Source: Promethearchaeota archaeon (GTDB taxonomy: Archaea; Asgardarchaeota; Lokiarchaeia; Helarchaeales; RDOG01). From it: 64,000 bases of DNA. A program made the position numbers and the translations under genes. This document shows, one piece after another, positions 17,011 to 24,783 of the stretch. Position 1 is the stretch's first letter, and each line of letters begins with the position of its first letter. The notes below the pieces were generated by a model that was given only the letters and a program-made list of their open reading frames with translations, did no database searches and was not told where the DNA came from. The stretch covers positions 62,001-126,000 of the forward strand of contig RDOG01000008.1 of the NCBI GenBank assembly GCA_011365055.1. Reading direction: 5' to 3'.

Positions 17011-17685
17011 TTAGTCAATTTTCTCATTAGTCAAATCTAGAAATTCTACCAGTTCATTCATGATAAGATGTTCAATTTTATTAATAGATTTAATTTTTGT
17101 GAGCCACCTTTTAATATAGATAGATTCAAGAACAATATAAGAGAGTATCATAATAATACTTAACCACCTCATAAAATCAATAAAAAAAGAAAAATTTTCT
17201 TTAGGGGGATGAGGAACGAATATAATTGAAGGAGAAATAAATTGCGTCAATAAAATATAGGATGCGATTCCTAATATTAAGGCTGAAACAATCATTAATT
17301 TATTTAATTGATTTATTATAGTATAATGTGATTTAACTAAAGATGAATCAGGAAGACTGGCTGATTTATTCCATTTAATAATTATTCTAAACTGATAAAA
17401 ACCTAAAATAACAATAGGAATATCAGGTATCTGGAATAATAAGCCACCAAAGTCAAATAATTGATTTGCATTGGTTCTAAATAATGAAAGAAAAAAGTTT
17501 AGAACAAGAAGAAAAATCATAATTAATTCTATAATAAATAGAATAATCTGAAATGTTCTTTCTTTTTGAGTATGTTTCCTGTATCCATTATATATTTTTA
17601 CATAAAGTTGATCTATATTTCCAGAATTATTTAATTTATTCAATTTTTCATTATTAGTTAAATTTTTTGAACTATTTTTTTCCAA
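17011..17685 (-). CDS. four-helix membrane protein, unknown
   Basis: This 224-residue protein has four hydrophobic segments, at about 46-66, 82-98, 131-153 and 166-187. A charged Asn/Lys-rich N-terminus and an acidic C-terminal tail (NELVEFLDLTNEKID) flank them. I recognise no family. It follows the wHTH gene by nine bases on the same strand, so the two are very probably co-transcribed and the regulator may control it. Confidence 0.7.
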   Translation of the reverse strand: MEKNSSKNLTNNEKLNKLNNSGNIDQLYVKIYNGYRKHTQKERTFQIILFIIELIMIFLLVLNFFLSLFRTNANQLFDFGGLLFQIPDIPIVILGFYQFRIIIKWNKSASLPDSSLVKSHYTIINQLNKLMIVSALILGIASYILLTQFISPSIIFVPHPPKENFSFFIDFMRWLSIIMILSYIVLESIYIKRWLTKIKSINKIEHLIMNELVEFLDLTNEKID

Positions 17686-17694
17686 TTAATATTT

Positions 17695-17991
17695 CTACTC
17701 CATTAAATTTAATTCAGAAGATAAACAGATAAACCATTTATATCGTTGAAGACCCTTATCTGTTATTTTTACGACATTTTTAACTCTATCATTTCCCCAT
17801 TTTGTTTCATCAACTGTTATGTAACCGGCTAAAATTAATTGAGATAGATATTTTTCCCCAGTAGCAGTCTTCATTGATAATTCATGAATTAATTTTGATT
17901 TTAAAATTCCTTTTTCTTTAACTTTTGTCAATTTTTCTAAAATTAACTCAATTATCAACAATGCATTCCGATATTTTTTATTTGAACTCAA
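17695..17991 (-). CDS. small winged-helix transcriptional regulator
   Basis: The 98 residues form one winged-helix domain: helices over LLIIELILEKLT, KSKLIHELSM and GEKYLSQLILAGYI (recognition helix), then a wing containing KNVVKITDKGLQRY. The pattern is that of archaeal wHTH/PadR- or ArsR-like regulators with a C-terminal KGLQ signature. It heads a two-gene unit with the membrane protein at 17011. It faces the ABC exporter at 18505 across a 513-base gap, which makes it a candidate regulator of both. Confidence 0.72.
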   Translation of the reverse strand: MSSNKKYRNALLIIELILEKLTKVKEKGILKSKLIHELSMKTATGEKYLSQLILAGYITVDETKWGNDRVKNVVKITDKGLQRYKWFICLSSELNLME

Positions 17992-18504
17992 TTTTCTTCA
18001 ATACGTTTTTTAATAATTTTGGATGATTTAAGAAATGATATTAGTTTTTTTATAACATTTCTGCTTTTAATATAACTTTTAGGATGTAATAATGAGAAAT
18101 AAAAGGATAATATAATTCTTTTGGTACGTATAAATAAGAATTAAGAAATTTCATAAAACATTATCAAATAATGAATTTGCATAATATGCATTAATCATTA
18201 CAAATTAATTAAATAAAGCTGAAATTTATTAATTTTGAATTACTAAATTAATTTTTAATTTCTAAATAATGAAAATTTTTACAATAATTAAATAACATGT
18301 AAATAACAGTACCTTTTTCTTGCACCTTTCGTCCAAAAATCTTTATACTATTAATTTTTGTTAGGATTTACTATCAAATAAAAAACTTAAGTTAAATAAG
18401 TAAAATTTCAAAAAAAATATCTTTTATGGACCTTTGGTCTATTAAAAGTTTGAATTTGTATCTAAATCATATTATTAGAAAAATTCACTTATGAAGGCTA
18501 TTAA
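17992..18504. other. long divergent intergenic region upstream of the ABC exporter
   Basis: This 513-base AT-rich gap holds no credible gene. It contains an inverted repeat at 18421-18448, annotated separately, and must contain promoters for the wHTH gene (minus) and the ABC exporter (plus). Otherwise I see nothing in it. Confidence 0.5.
18421..18448. promoter_or_regulatory. inverted repeat, candidate operator upstream of the ABC exporter
   Basis: The sequence cttttatggacc-ttt-ggtctattaaaag is a near-perfect inverted repeat (GGACC/GGTCT core, CTTTTA/TTAAAAG outer arms, one offset base) 57 bases before the exporter start. It could be an operator, for example for the winged-helix protein encoded at 17695-17991, or an RNA hairpin. 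Confidence 0.4.
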
Positions 18505-19284
18505 ATGGTGGTAATAGTTCGAGCTGAAGATGTAAAAAAAATATACATGCAAGGTAAAATCGAAGTTCCGGCACTTAGAGGTATCAGTTTTACAATAAAT
18601 GAAGGTGAATTTGTATCAATTTTAGGACCTTCAGGAAGCGGTAAGTCAACTTTGTTGAACATTCTAGGTGCATTAGATAGTCCAACAGAAGGGAAAATAT
18701 TACTTGACGGAAGCTACGTTTCTGAGATGAAAGAAAAAAAAAGAGTTATTCACAGGCAAAAAGTTGGTTTTGTTTTTCAATCTTTAAACTTAATTCCGCA
18801 TCTTACAGCAATAGAAAATATAGAACTATCAATGAATATTCAAGGAATATCAAGGTCGGAAAGATATAAGAAAGCAATACAATGTTTAAGATTTGTTGGA
18901 CTTTCACGCTGGATCAGACATAAACCAAATGAGTTGAGTGGCGGTCAAAGGCAGAGAGTTGCTATTGCAAGGGCATTAGCTCGCATTCCACGACCAAGTT
19001 TTCTTCTTATGGACGAACCAACAGGTAATGTCGATATAAAGTCTCGAGATATAATTATGGATTTGATTTGCAAATTAAACAAGGAATATGGGATTACAAT
19101 TGTCATAATAACTCATGATATTGAAGTAGCAAAATTAGCCGACAGAACATTATACCTTGTTGATGGTTTAATATTTGAATCAGAAGAAGAGTATGTAAAA
19201 AAAATCCAAACTTGGGCGAATAATGAATATAGAAGCCAATTTAGTTCTGATAAAAAAGAAAAATTTTATGATCAAGATGATTAA
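18505..19284 (+). CDS. ABC transporter ATP-binding protein, MacB/LolD type
   Basis: The protein has Walker A GPSGSGKST (41-49), the Q-loop FVFQSLNLIPHLTAIEN, signature LSGGQRQRVAIARAL, Walker B LLMDEPTGNVD and the H-loop THD, so it should be an active ATPase. Its length (259) and the LNILGALDSPTEG segment place it in the MacB/LolD/FtsE branch. That branch powers mechanotransmission exporters acting on lipoproteins, peptides or cell-surface components. The cognate permease starts 15 bases downstream, and a third gene for a repeat-bearing surface protein follows. Confidence 0.95.
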   Translation: MVVIVRAEDVKKIYMQGKIEVPALRGISFTINEGEFVSILGPSGSGKSTLLNILGALDSPTEGKILLDGSYVSEMKEKKRVIHRQKVGFVFQSLNLIPHLTAIENIELSMNIQGISRSERYKKAIQCLRFVGLSRWIRHKPNELSGGQRQRVAIARALARIPRPSFLLMDEPTGNVDIKSRDIIMDLICKLNKEYGITIVIITHDIEVAKLADRTLYLVDGLIFESEEEYVKKIQTWANNEYRSQFSSDKKEKFYDQDD

Positions 19285-19298
19285 AGGAAGAGTCTAAT

Positions 19299-20600
19299 TT
19301 GAAACCTGTCGATATTTTAAAATATTCTCTTAAAACTTTTAGAACGCGTAAATTTAGAACGCTTTTAACTGTTCTTGGGATTATGATAGGTATTTCTACG
19401 GTGGTTGCTTTAACATCACTTAGTGCTGGATTTGAAATACAGATACAAGAGCAGATTGAAAACACTTTTGGAACAAATCTTGTTACTATTTATTCCAGAT
19501 TTAATAGATTCGGTGGTGATTCCATCGTCTTCAATTATTCTGATGTTGATTATCTTGAATCAATTCAACATGTTGATCTTATTGTTCCTTTTATTCAAAA
19601 GAATGTCTATTATGAATATGAAGGAAAAAATATATCTGCAACATTAATAGGAGTAGATTTTGCGGATTATCAAACAATATATAATAATTTTAATGCATAT
19701 TTAGGCGAAATTCCTTTAGATACACAAAATAGTTCATTTGTAATAGGTTATAATACTTATTTCCCTGATTGGTATGTTTTTAAAGATATAGATGATAATC
19801 TAAAAATTTATTATTCATATAATAGCTTTGAAATGAATCTATCGTTCAACAGTTATGAGACAAATATCGTGGGTGTTTTAAATGAAATTGGCGAATTTTC
19901 GATGAGTGGTCCATCGGATTCTAATATATATTTGCAAATAAATAAGACTTTAGAGTTGTTTCAAAATGAAAATGGCACGGTTGACGGCTTTTATATGATA
20001 GTAGATGATACTTCTGATGCAGTGATTGAATATATTGAATTAGAATTTCAATCATACTATGGTGAATCAATCAGAATAATGATACCGACTACAACAATTG
20101 ACTCAGTTACTGATGTTTGGAATACTATTACTTTATTTTTAACTGCAACTGCTGTAATTGCTCTTATAGTAGCGGGACTAGGAATTATGAATATAATGTA
20201 TGTTTCTGTTACCGAACGTACTCGAGAAATAGGTATACTAAAAGCAATGGGTTCCAGAGACAGCTCAATACTTGCTTCATTTTTAATTGAAGCAGCGATT
20301 ATTGGAGTATTAGGGGGTATATTAGGATTAGTTGTTGGGTGGATCATTGGTGCAATTGTAGGACAATTTTTAGTTCAAGTAATGTCAGGGTTGACAGCAT
20401 CTTCTACGGCAGCTCCCGGACCTTTTGGTCAAACTACTAGTATCTTAGAGGGAATTACTGCAATTATTCCCGTTATGAACTTAGAAATAATACTTCAAGC
20501 ACTTGGATATAGCATCTTAATTTCTATTATATTTGGATTATATCCGGCATGGCGAGCAGCTCGTATGAAACCTGTAAATGCTTTACGAAAAGAGTTTTGA
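19299..20600 (+). CDS. ABC transporter permease, MacB/FtsX type
   Basis: The topology is one N-terminal membrane segment (about 21-40: LLTVLGIMIGISTVVALTSL), a large extracytoplasmic domain (about 45-270) and three C-terminal segments. The FtsX-domain hallmark near 305-325 reads VTERTREIGILKAMGSRDSSI. This is the MacB_PCD plus FtsX architecture of exporters that use ATP to move a periplasm-facing domain. The start is TTG 19299 with an aaaggaagag ribosome-binding site; no nearby ATG fits. Length is 433 residues, usual for the family. Confidence 0.92.
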   Translation: MKPVDILKYSLKTFRTRKFRTLLTVLGIMIGISTVVALTSLSAGFEIQIQEQIENTFGTNLVTIYSRFNRFGGDSIVFNYSDVDYLESIQHVDLIVPFIQKNVYYEYEGKNISATLIGVDFADYQTIYNNFNAYLGEIPLDTQNSSFVIGYNTYFPDWYVFKDIDDNLKIYYSYNSFEMNLSFNSYETNIVGVLNEIGEFSMSGPSDSNIYLQINKTLELFQNENGTVDGFYMIVDDTSDAVIEYIELEFQSYYGESIRIMIPTTTIDSVTDVWNTITLFLTATAVIALIVAGLGIMNIMYVSVTERTREIGILKAMGSRDSSILASFLIEAAIIGVLGGILGLVVGWIIGAIVGQFLVQVMSGLTASSTAAPGPFGQTTSILEGITAIIPVMNLEIILQALGYSILISIIFGLYPAWRAARMKPVNALRKEF

Positions 20601-20617
20601 TACATAAGGTGCTAGAA

Positions 20618-21559
20618 ATGAATGAAAAGGAAAATCTTTTAAATAATTCAAGATTTGAAAAATTTTCCAATCAAACGAGAAAAAAAAAGAAGAGGCAATA
20701 TAAAAAATTAAAGTCAAATATATTTTTTATTGCCTTATCTTTTTTATTATTAACAGGAGTAGGATTTGGCGAATTTTATTACTGGTACTCAGGAACATCA
20801 TTTTATATTACATCTAATTATCAAGGTGGGTTCTTTTATTATTATTATAATCCTCCAACAATTATCTCGTTTGATATTATTGCAGTATTGGGACACCAAA
20901 TAGCTTATCAACAACAATTAAATGACCAGACTTATTATCTTTTATATGAAGTTACGGGAATATCAGATAGTTCATCTTTTGTGGTAATAACTTTCAATCT
21001 TTATAATGCCTCAAGTTTAGAGGGTATTAGTTCAGCAATTCCAATTCAGAAACAAATAAGACTTTCAGGTACAAGTTCGGATATCGTTGGTTTTGCTGGT
21101 GGTGGTAATTTTGGTGGCGGAGGTTTTCAGCCTCCCGAGAATTTCGAACCACCTGAAGGGTTTGAACCTCCTGATGATTTTGAACCTCCTGATGATTTTG
21201 AACTACCTGAGGGTTTTGAACCTCCTGATGATTTCGAGAGACCTAATGGAGGATTCATGGCGTATGAACCAAATGTAGTTATTCCTGATGAAACAGACAT
21301 TCAAACATTTGAATCAGAAATATTAGAAACATATGAATCAATGGTTGAGAGAATTGGTGATTCCGAAGTAGAGATCTCTATAACTGAACACACAATAAGA
21401 ATTATAATAACAGGATCAATGTCTCTGAATTTATATTATCAATTTTCAGAAACAGGAGTCTTGTTAAATTCGTCGACTACTTATACGAGTCTCTCTGATG
21501 GATCAACAACTTACAATAATTACCAAATAATTTCACAATGGTCCAATATTCCACTTTAA
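20618..21559 (+). CDS. membrane-anchored surface protein with PPDDFE hexapeptide repeats
   Basis: Starting at ATG 20618, just after the permease stop and behind AAGGTG, the protein is about 313 residues. A basic N-terminus leads into one membrane segment (about 36-55, IFFIALSFLLLTGVGFGEFYYWY). A beta-rich outside part follows, then a Gly run, six repeats of the type PP-(D/E)-x-F-E, and a final beta-rich domain. The upstream in-frame ATG at 20549 lies inside the permease and is less likely. Being third in the exporter operon it may be the accessory or cargo-contacting subunit, by analogy with MacA, though it has no sequence likeness to MacA. Confidence 0.75.
   Translation: MNEKENLLNNSRFEKFSNQTRKKKKRQYKKLKSNIFFIALSFLLLTGVGFGEFYYWYSGTSFYITSNYQGGFFYYYYNPPTIISFDIIAVLGHQIAYQQQLNDQTYYLLYEVTGISDSSSFVVITFNLYNASSLEGISSAIPIQKQIRLSGTSSDIVGFAGGGNFGGGGFQPPENFEPPEGFEPPDDFEPPDDFELPEGFEPPDDFERPNGGFMAYEPNVVIPDETDIQTFESEILETYESMVERIGDSEVEISITEHTIRIIITGSMSLNLYYQFSETGVLLNSSTTYTSLSDGSTTYNNYQIISQWSNIPL
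21131..21238 (+). repeat. six tandem 18-bp repeats encoding PPxxFE
   Basis: Six in-frame 18-base units run without a break from 21131. Units three and four are identical (cctcctgatgattttgaa). They code for an acidic proline-rich stalk on the outside face of the surface protein. Confidence 0.9.
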
Positions 21560-21710
21560 CATAAAAGAGAAGCAGGTAGAATAATTTGGCTCGAAAAGAA
21601 AAATGGAATATATCTTTAATTATCATTATTCATGCTAATGAGGCTCAATTCATTACGAGGTTTGTTCATTAACAAATTATTTTCAAAATAAATTTAATTG
21701 TGATTTAAAT

Positions 21711-22904
21711 ATGGTCAAAAAGAAACTAATAGTTTGCATTCTTCTCATTTTTTTTTCTTCTTGTTTAATAATGATTCCAACCATAAAAGCTGATGCCACA
21801 AGAATGGATGCCATGGAATCCTATATAATGGAGTGTAATATTGGACCAGCATGGGGTAACTCTCCGGATGCTACAGAGCCAACTTTATTATCTACATTTC
21901 AAAGCTTGTACATTTTATACACATTTTTTAACTTAGAAGGAATAGATTCATATTATTTGATTGAATGGCTAATTTTATGTAAAAATAGGGATAATGGATA
22001 TGGGATAATACCATATACGGAATCATTGATATATTATTCTTATTATGCTTCTTGGATTCGTGCTATTTTCAATCAAGAGCTAGAATATGGTACACAAGCG
22101 TGGATTTTAAGTTGTCAAAAAGAAGAATCAGGGTATGGAGCAAATCAAAATAGCCCAGCAACGTTAATTTCTACATTCTATGGATTAATGGCTTTAAATT
22201 TGTATGATACTAGCATTGATGATGAAAACTTGATTATTTGGTTAAAAGAAAAACAAAATTTAATACCTTCATCTATTGATTTTGGGGGATTCTCAACTGA
22301 TGGAAGTTCATCAAATTTATGGGATGCATTTTCAGCAATTGCATCATTATCAATTTTACAAGATTTTGGAGGGGTTCTACTTAGTCCATTAATTGATTGG
22401 ATAGCAAGCTGTCAAAATCTCAATAATTATCACGATCAATATGGTGCTTTTAGTTCCACGCCAGAAAATACTGATTATTCTCTTGTAAATACTTATGCAG
22501 CAATAGCTTGTTTAAGTATACTTGGTTCTTATTATTTAAATCAAATTAATCTCGATGCAACCATAAATTGGATCTTAAAACTTCAAAATGAGGATGGAGG
22601 GTTTTCAAACCTTTATGGTGGGGGTGGTTCGAGTCTGTCTTCAACATATTTTGCAGCTTGTATTTTAGATTTACTTGATTTAAATGTGTTAGTTTCGGAT
22701 CCAGTTCCATGGGATGAAAATTTTATTTTCAGTTTAAGATTGACTTTTATTATTTGTTTAATTGGAATATTTATTGCTATTAACGCTATTATAATAATAA
22801 AAAAACGCAGATATAATAGAAAGATTCAAGCAGAGAGAGAGAAGGAAAAAGAACAATTCTTCTTAAATGAGGCGGAATTAAATAAAGAGAAATTAAATAA
22901 TTAG
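21711..22904 (+). CDS. secreted prenyltransferase/squalene-cyclase-fold repeat protein, membrane-anchored
   Basis: A signal peptide (about 1-27, KKKLIVCILLIFFSSCLIMIP) is followed by repeats of the alpha/alpha-toroid type. These carry motifs NRDNGYG, KEESGYGAN, LQNEDGGFSN and their STYFAA- or TYAAIACL-type helices, as in the prenyltransferase beta-subunit and terpene-cyclase superfamily. The C-terminus has a membrane segment (about 345-365) and a basic, charged cytoplasmic tail. Prenyltransferase zinc ligands (Asp/Cys/His) are not evident, and a secreted location argues against protein prenylation. A binding or alpha-2-macroglobulin-like scaffold role is more plausible. Confidence 0.8.
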   Translation: MVKKKLIVCILLIFFSSCLIMIPTIKADATRMDAMESYIMECNIGPAWGNSPDATEPTLLSTFQSLYILYTFFNLEGIDSYYLIEWLILCKNRDNGYGIIPYTESLIYYSYYASWIRAIFNQELEYGTQAWILSCQKEESGYGANQNSPATLISTFYGLMALNLYDTSIDDENLIIWLKEKQNLIPSSIDFGGFSTDGSSSNLWDAFSAIASLSILQDFGGVLLSPLIDWIASCQNLNNYHDQYGAFSSTPENTDYSLVNTYAAIACLSILGSYYLNQINLDATINWILKLQNEDGGFSNLYGGGGSSLSSTYFAACILDLLDLNVLVSDPVPWDENFIFSLRLTFIICLIGIFIAINAIIIIKKRRYNRKIQAEREKEKEQFFLNEAELNKEKLNN

Positions 22905-22910
22905 CTTTGA

Positions 22911-23795
22911 TTATTTATTTTTTTCTAAGATTTCTTGAATTTTTGGTTTTACTTTTTTAATATCTTCTTGATATTTTAAAATAACAGATAATGTATTGAT
23001 TATTAAATCCGGATCTAATTCTTTTATCTCATTTTTCGTTAGCATTAAAAGTGACTGTATCCATTCAAAGGTTTCACTAATTGAAGGTAATTTTCTAAGG
23101 TCAAATCTTCTTATTTCGTGAACTATTGAAACAACTTTTTTAATTAAATGATCTGAAGCATCTGGTACGTGTAACTTCACGATCTCTTCTTCTCTTTCTT
23201 TAGTAGGGAAATCTAAATGTAAGTATAAACATCTTCTTTTTAATGGTTCAGATAATTCTCGTTCAACATTACTTGTTAAAAATATTAGAGCATTGTTTTT
23301 TAACTTAAAAGTTCCTAATTCTGGTATAGTAATCTGTTTTTCCCCCAAACTTTCTAATAAAAAACTCTCAAATTCAAAATCAGACTTATCAATTTCATCA
23401 ATCAATAGAACTACATCGTCCTTTGAAAGAAATGATGTCAAAAGAGGTCTATATATGAAAAAATCCTCAGAAAAAATATTTTTTTCTAAATCTTTTTTAT
23501 CGAATTCATTCCTGTATAATTCAATATTTAAGATTTGTTTTTGATAATTCCATTCCCCGATAATTCGCTCCTCAGTTATGCCTTCATACACTTGAATCCT
23601 TATCAATTTTCGATTGAGAGCTTTAGCAACACTTAAGGCAATTGATGTCTTTCCGGTTCCAGGTGGACCTTCAATAAGAACTGGTTTATTTAACTTAAAT
23701 GCCAAAAAAATAGATGTGGAGATTTTCTCATCAGGAATATAATCTCCTTTTTTTAATAATAATTCTATATCTGAAACATCGTTTATTTCCATCAT
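22911..23795 (-). CDS. MoxR-family AAA+ ATPase
   Basis: The protein has Walker A GPPGTGKT (43-50), Walker B VVLLIDEID (128-136), sensor 1 FLTSN near 205 and the arginine finger region LKRRCLYLHLDFP. MoxR proteins are chaperone-like AAA+ machines that usually act with a VWA-domain protein on metal-cofactor or membrane complexes. Here no VWA gene adjoins it: it is convergent with the prenyltransferase-fold gene (six bases between stops). The gene upstream (ValRS side) is an unrelated membrane protein. Length is 294, slightly short for the family. Confidence 0.9.
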   Translation of the reverse strand: MMEINDVSDIELLLKKGDYIPDEKISTSIFLAFKLNKPVLIEGPPGTGKTSIALSVAKALNRKLIRIQVYEGITEERIIGEWNYQKQILNIELYRNEFDKKDLEKNIFSEDFFIYRPLLTSFLSKDDVVLLIDEIDKSDFEFESFLLESLGEKQITIPELGTFKLKNNALIFLTSNVERELSEPLKRRCLYLHLDFPTKEREEEIVKLHVPDASDHLIKKVVSIVHEIRRFDLRKLPSISETFEWIQSLLMLTKNEIKELDPDLIINTLSVILKYQEDIKKVKPKIQEILEKNK

Positions 23796-23913
23796 TATTT
23801 TAAGAACAAATTATTTGTATATAAATTATTTTTGAAAAACTTACATTTTCATAGTTTTTATCGTTTAGACTTTTTTTTAATAATATTTATATCAATGCAA
23901 AAAAAAGAAAGAA

Positions 23914-24525
23914 CTATTTTTCAAGTTCTTTTTTCAAAAAGATTATACCAACAACGGCGAGGGGAATTCCAAAAATGATTAGAGCCCAAAATGCAGCCCA
24001 TAGCGCCACGTATATGAAATAACTATAGCTAAGCGATCCAAATGGAATGTAAATATTGCCATCAACCCATATTATGATTAATGAAATAATCAATAACATA
24101 AATTGTATTACACCGCCGCCACCGCCAAATGTCCCCCATTGTTTATATCTCTTTCTTCTTTCTTTTTCTTTCTGGTCCCGTTCCTTGATTTCTTGTCTTT
24201 CCTCTTCAGTCATTACTTTTTTCCAAAGGAGATAGAAACAAATACCAAAACCTGCTCCAAATGGTATGATTACAAATAGAAATTCCCAAAATACAATTCG
24301 GACGATAAAACTACCCATAGTATCTATACTCCACTGATCGAACGTCCAGGTTCCTCGACCACCAATTGAACTAGTTTGAATGTAATTTAGAAAAACAAAT
24401 AAGGCAATAATTATAGCTGCAATTGCACCAACAATCATAAAAGGAATATATTTCCAATATTTTTTTAGGTATTTTCTTCCGAATTCGATATCTTCGTCAA
24501 ATCTACCTTGAATATCCTCAGACAT
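23914..24525 (-). CDS. four-helix membrane protein with charged central loop, unknown
   Basis: The 203 residues have hydrophobic segments at about 28-48, 73-100, 140-154 and 166-197. A highly charged central loop (EEERQEIKERDQKEKERRKRYK) runs into a five-Gly hinge. Positive residues flank the loop, placing it on the cytoplasmic side. No family is recognised. It is a single gene between MoxR and valS on the minus strand. Confidence 0.75.
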   Translation of the reverse strand: MSEDIQGRFDEDIEFGRKYLKKYWKYIPFMIVGAIAAIIIALFVFLNYIQTSSIGGRGTWTFDQWSIDTMGSFIVRIVFWEFLFVIIPFGAGFGICFYLLWKKVMTEEERQEIKERDQKEKERRKRYKQWGTFGGGGGVIQFMLLIISLIIIWVDGNIYIPFGSLSYSYFIYVALWAAFWALIIFGIPLAVVGIIFLKKELEK

Positions 24526-24783
24526 TAAAAAACCTCATTTATGAAAATTAAAATACTAAATTAATATGAAATTAAAAAAAATAATCATATTTAATTATTC
24601 ATAATTGAACAAATCGTTGAATTCTATCAAAATTAATCCTAAATATTAAAAATGAATGGGATTTTAACGAATTCATAGTAACATACAAATTCAAATCAGT
24701 AAAGCATAGATGAAACTTCCCAAGAAATTTTATAAGTAATAGTCGAAATTTAATATAGAAAAAGTTTTTCAAATTTATAAAAA

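Noticed and set aside
21711..22904. Protein prenyltransferase beta subunit
   Set aside because: The fold matches, but a signal peptide and membrane anchor put it outside the cell and the zinc ligands of prenyltransferases are not seen.
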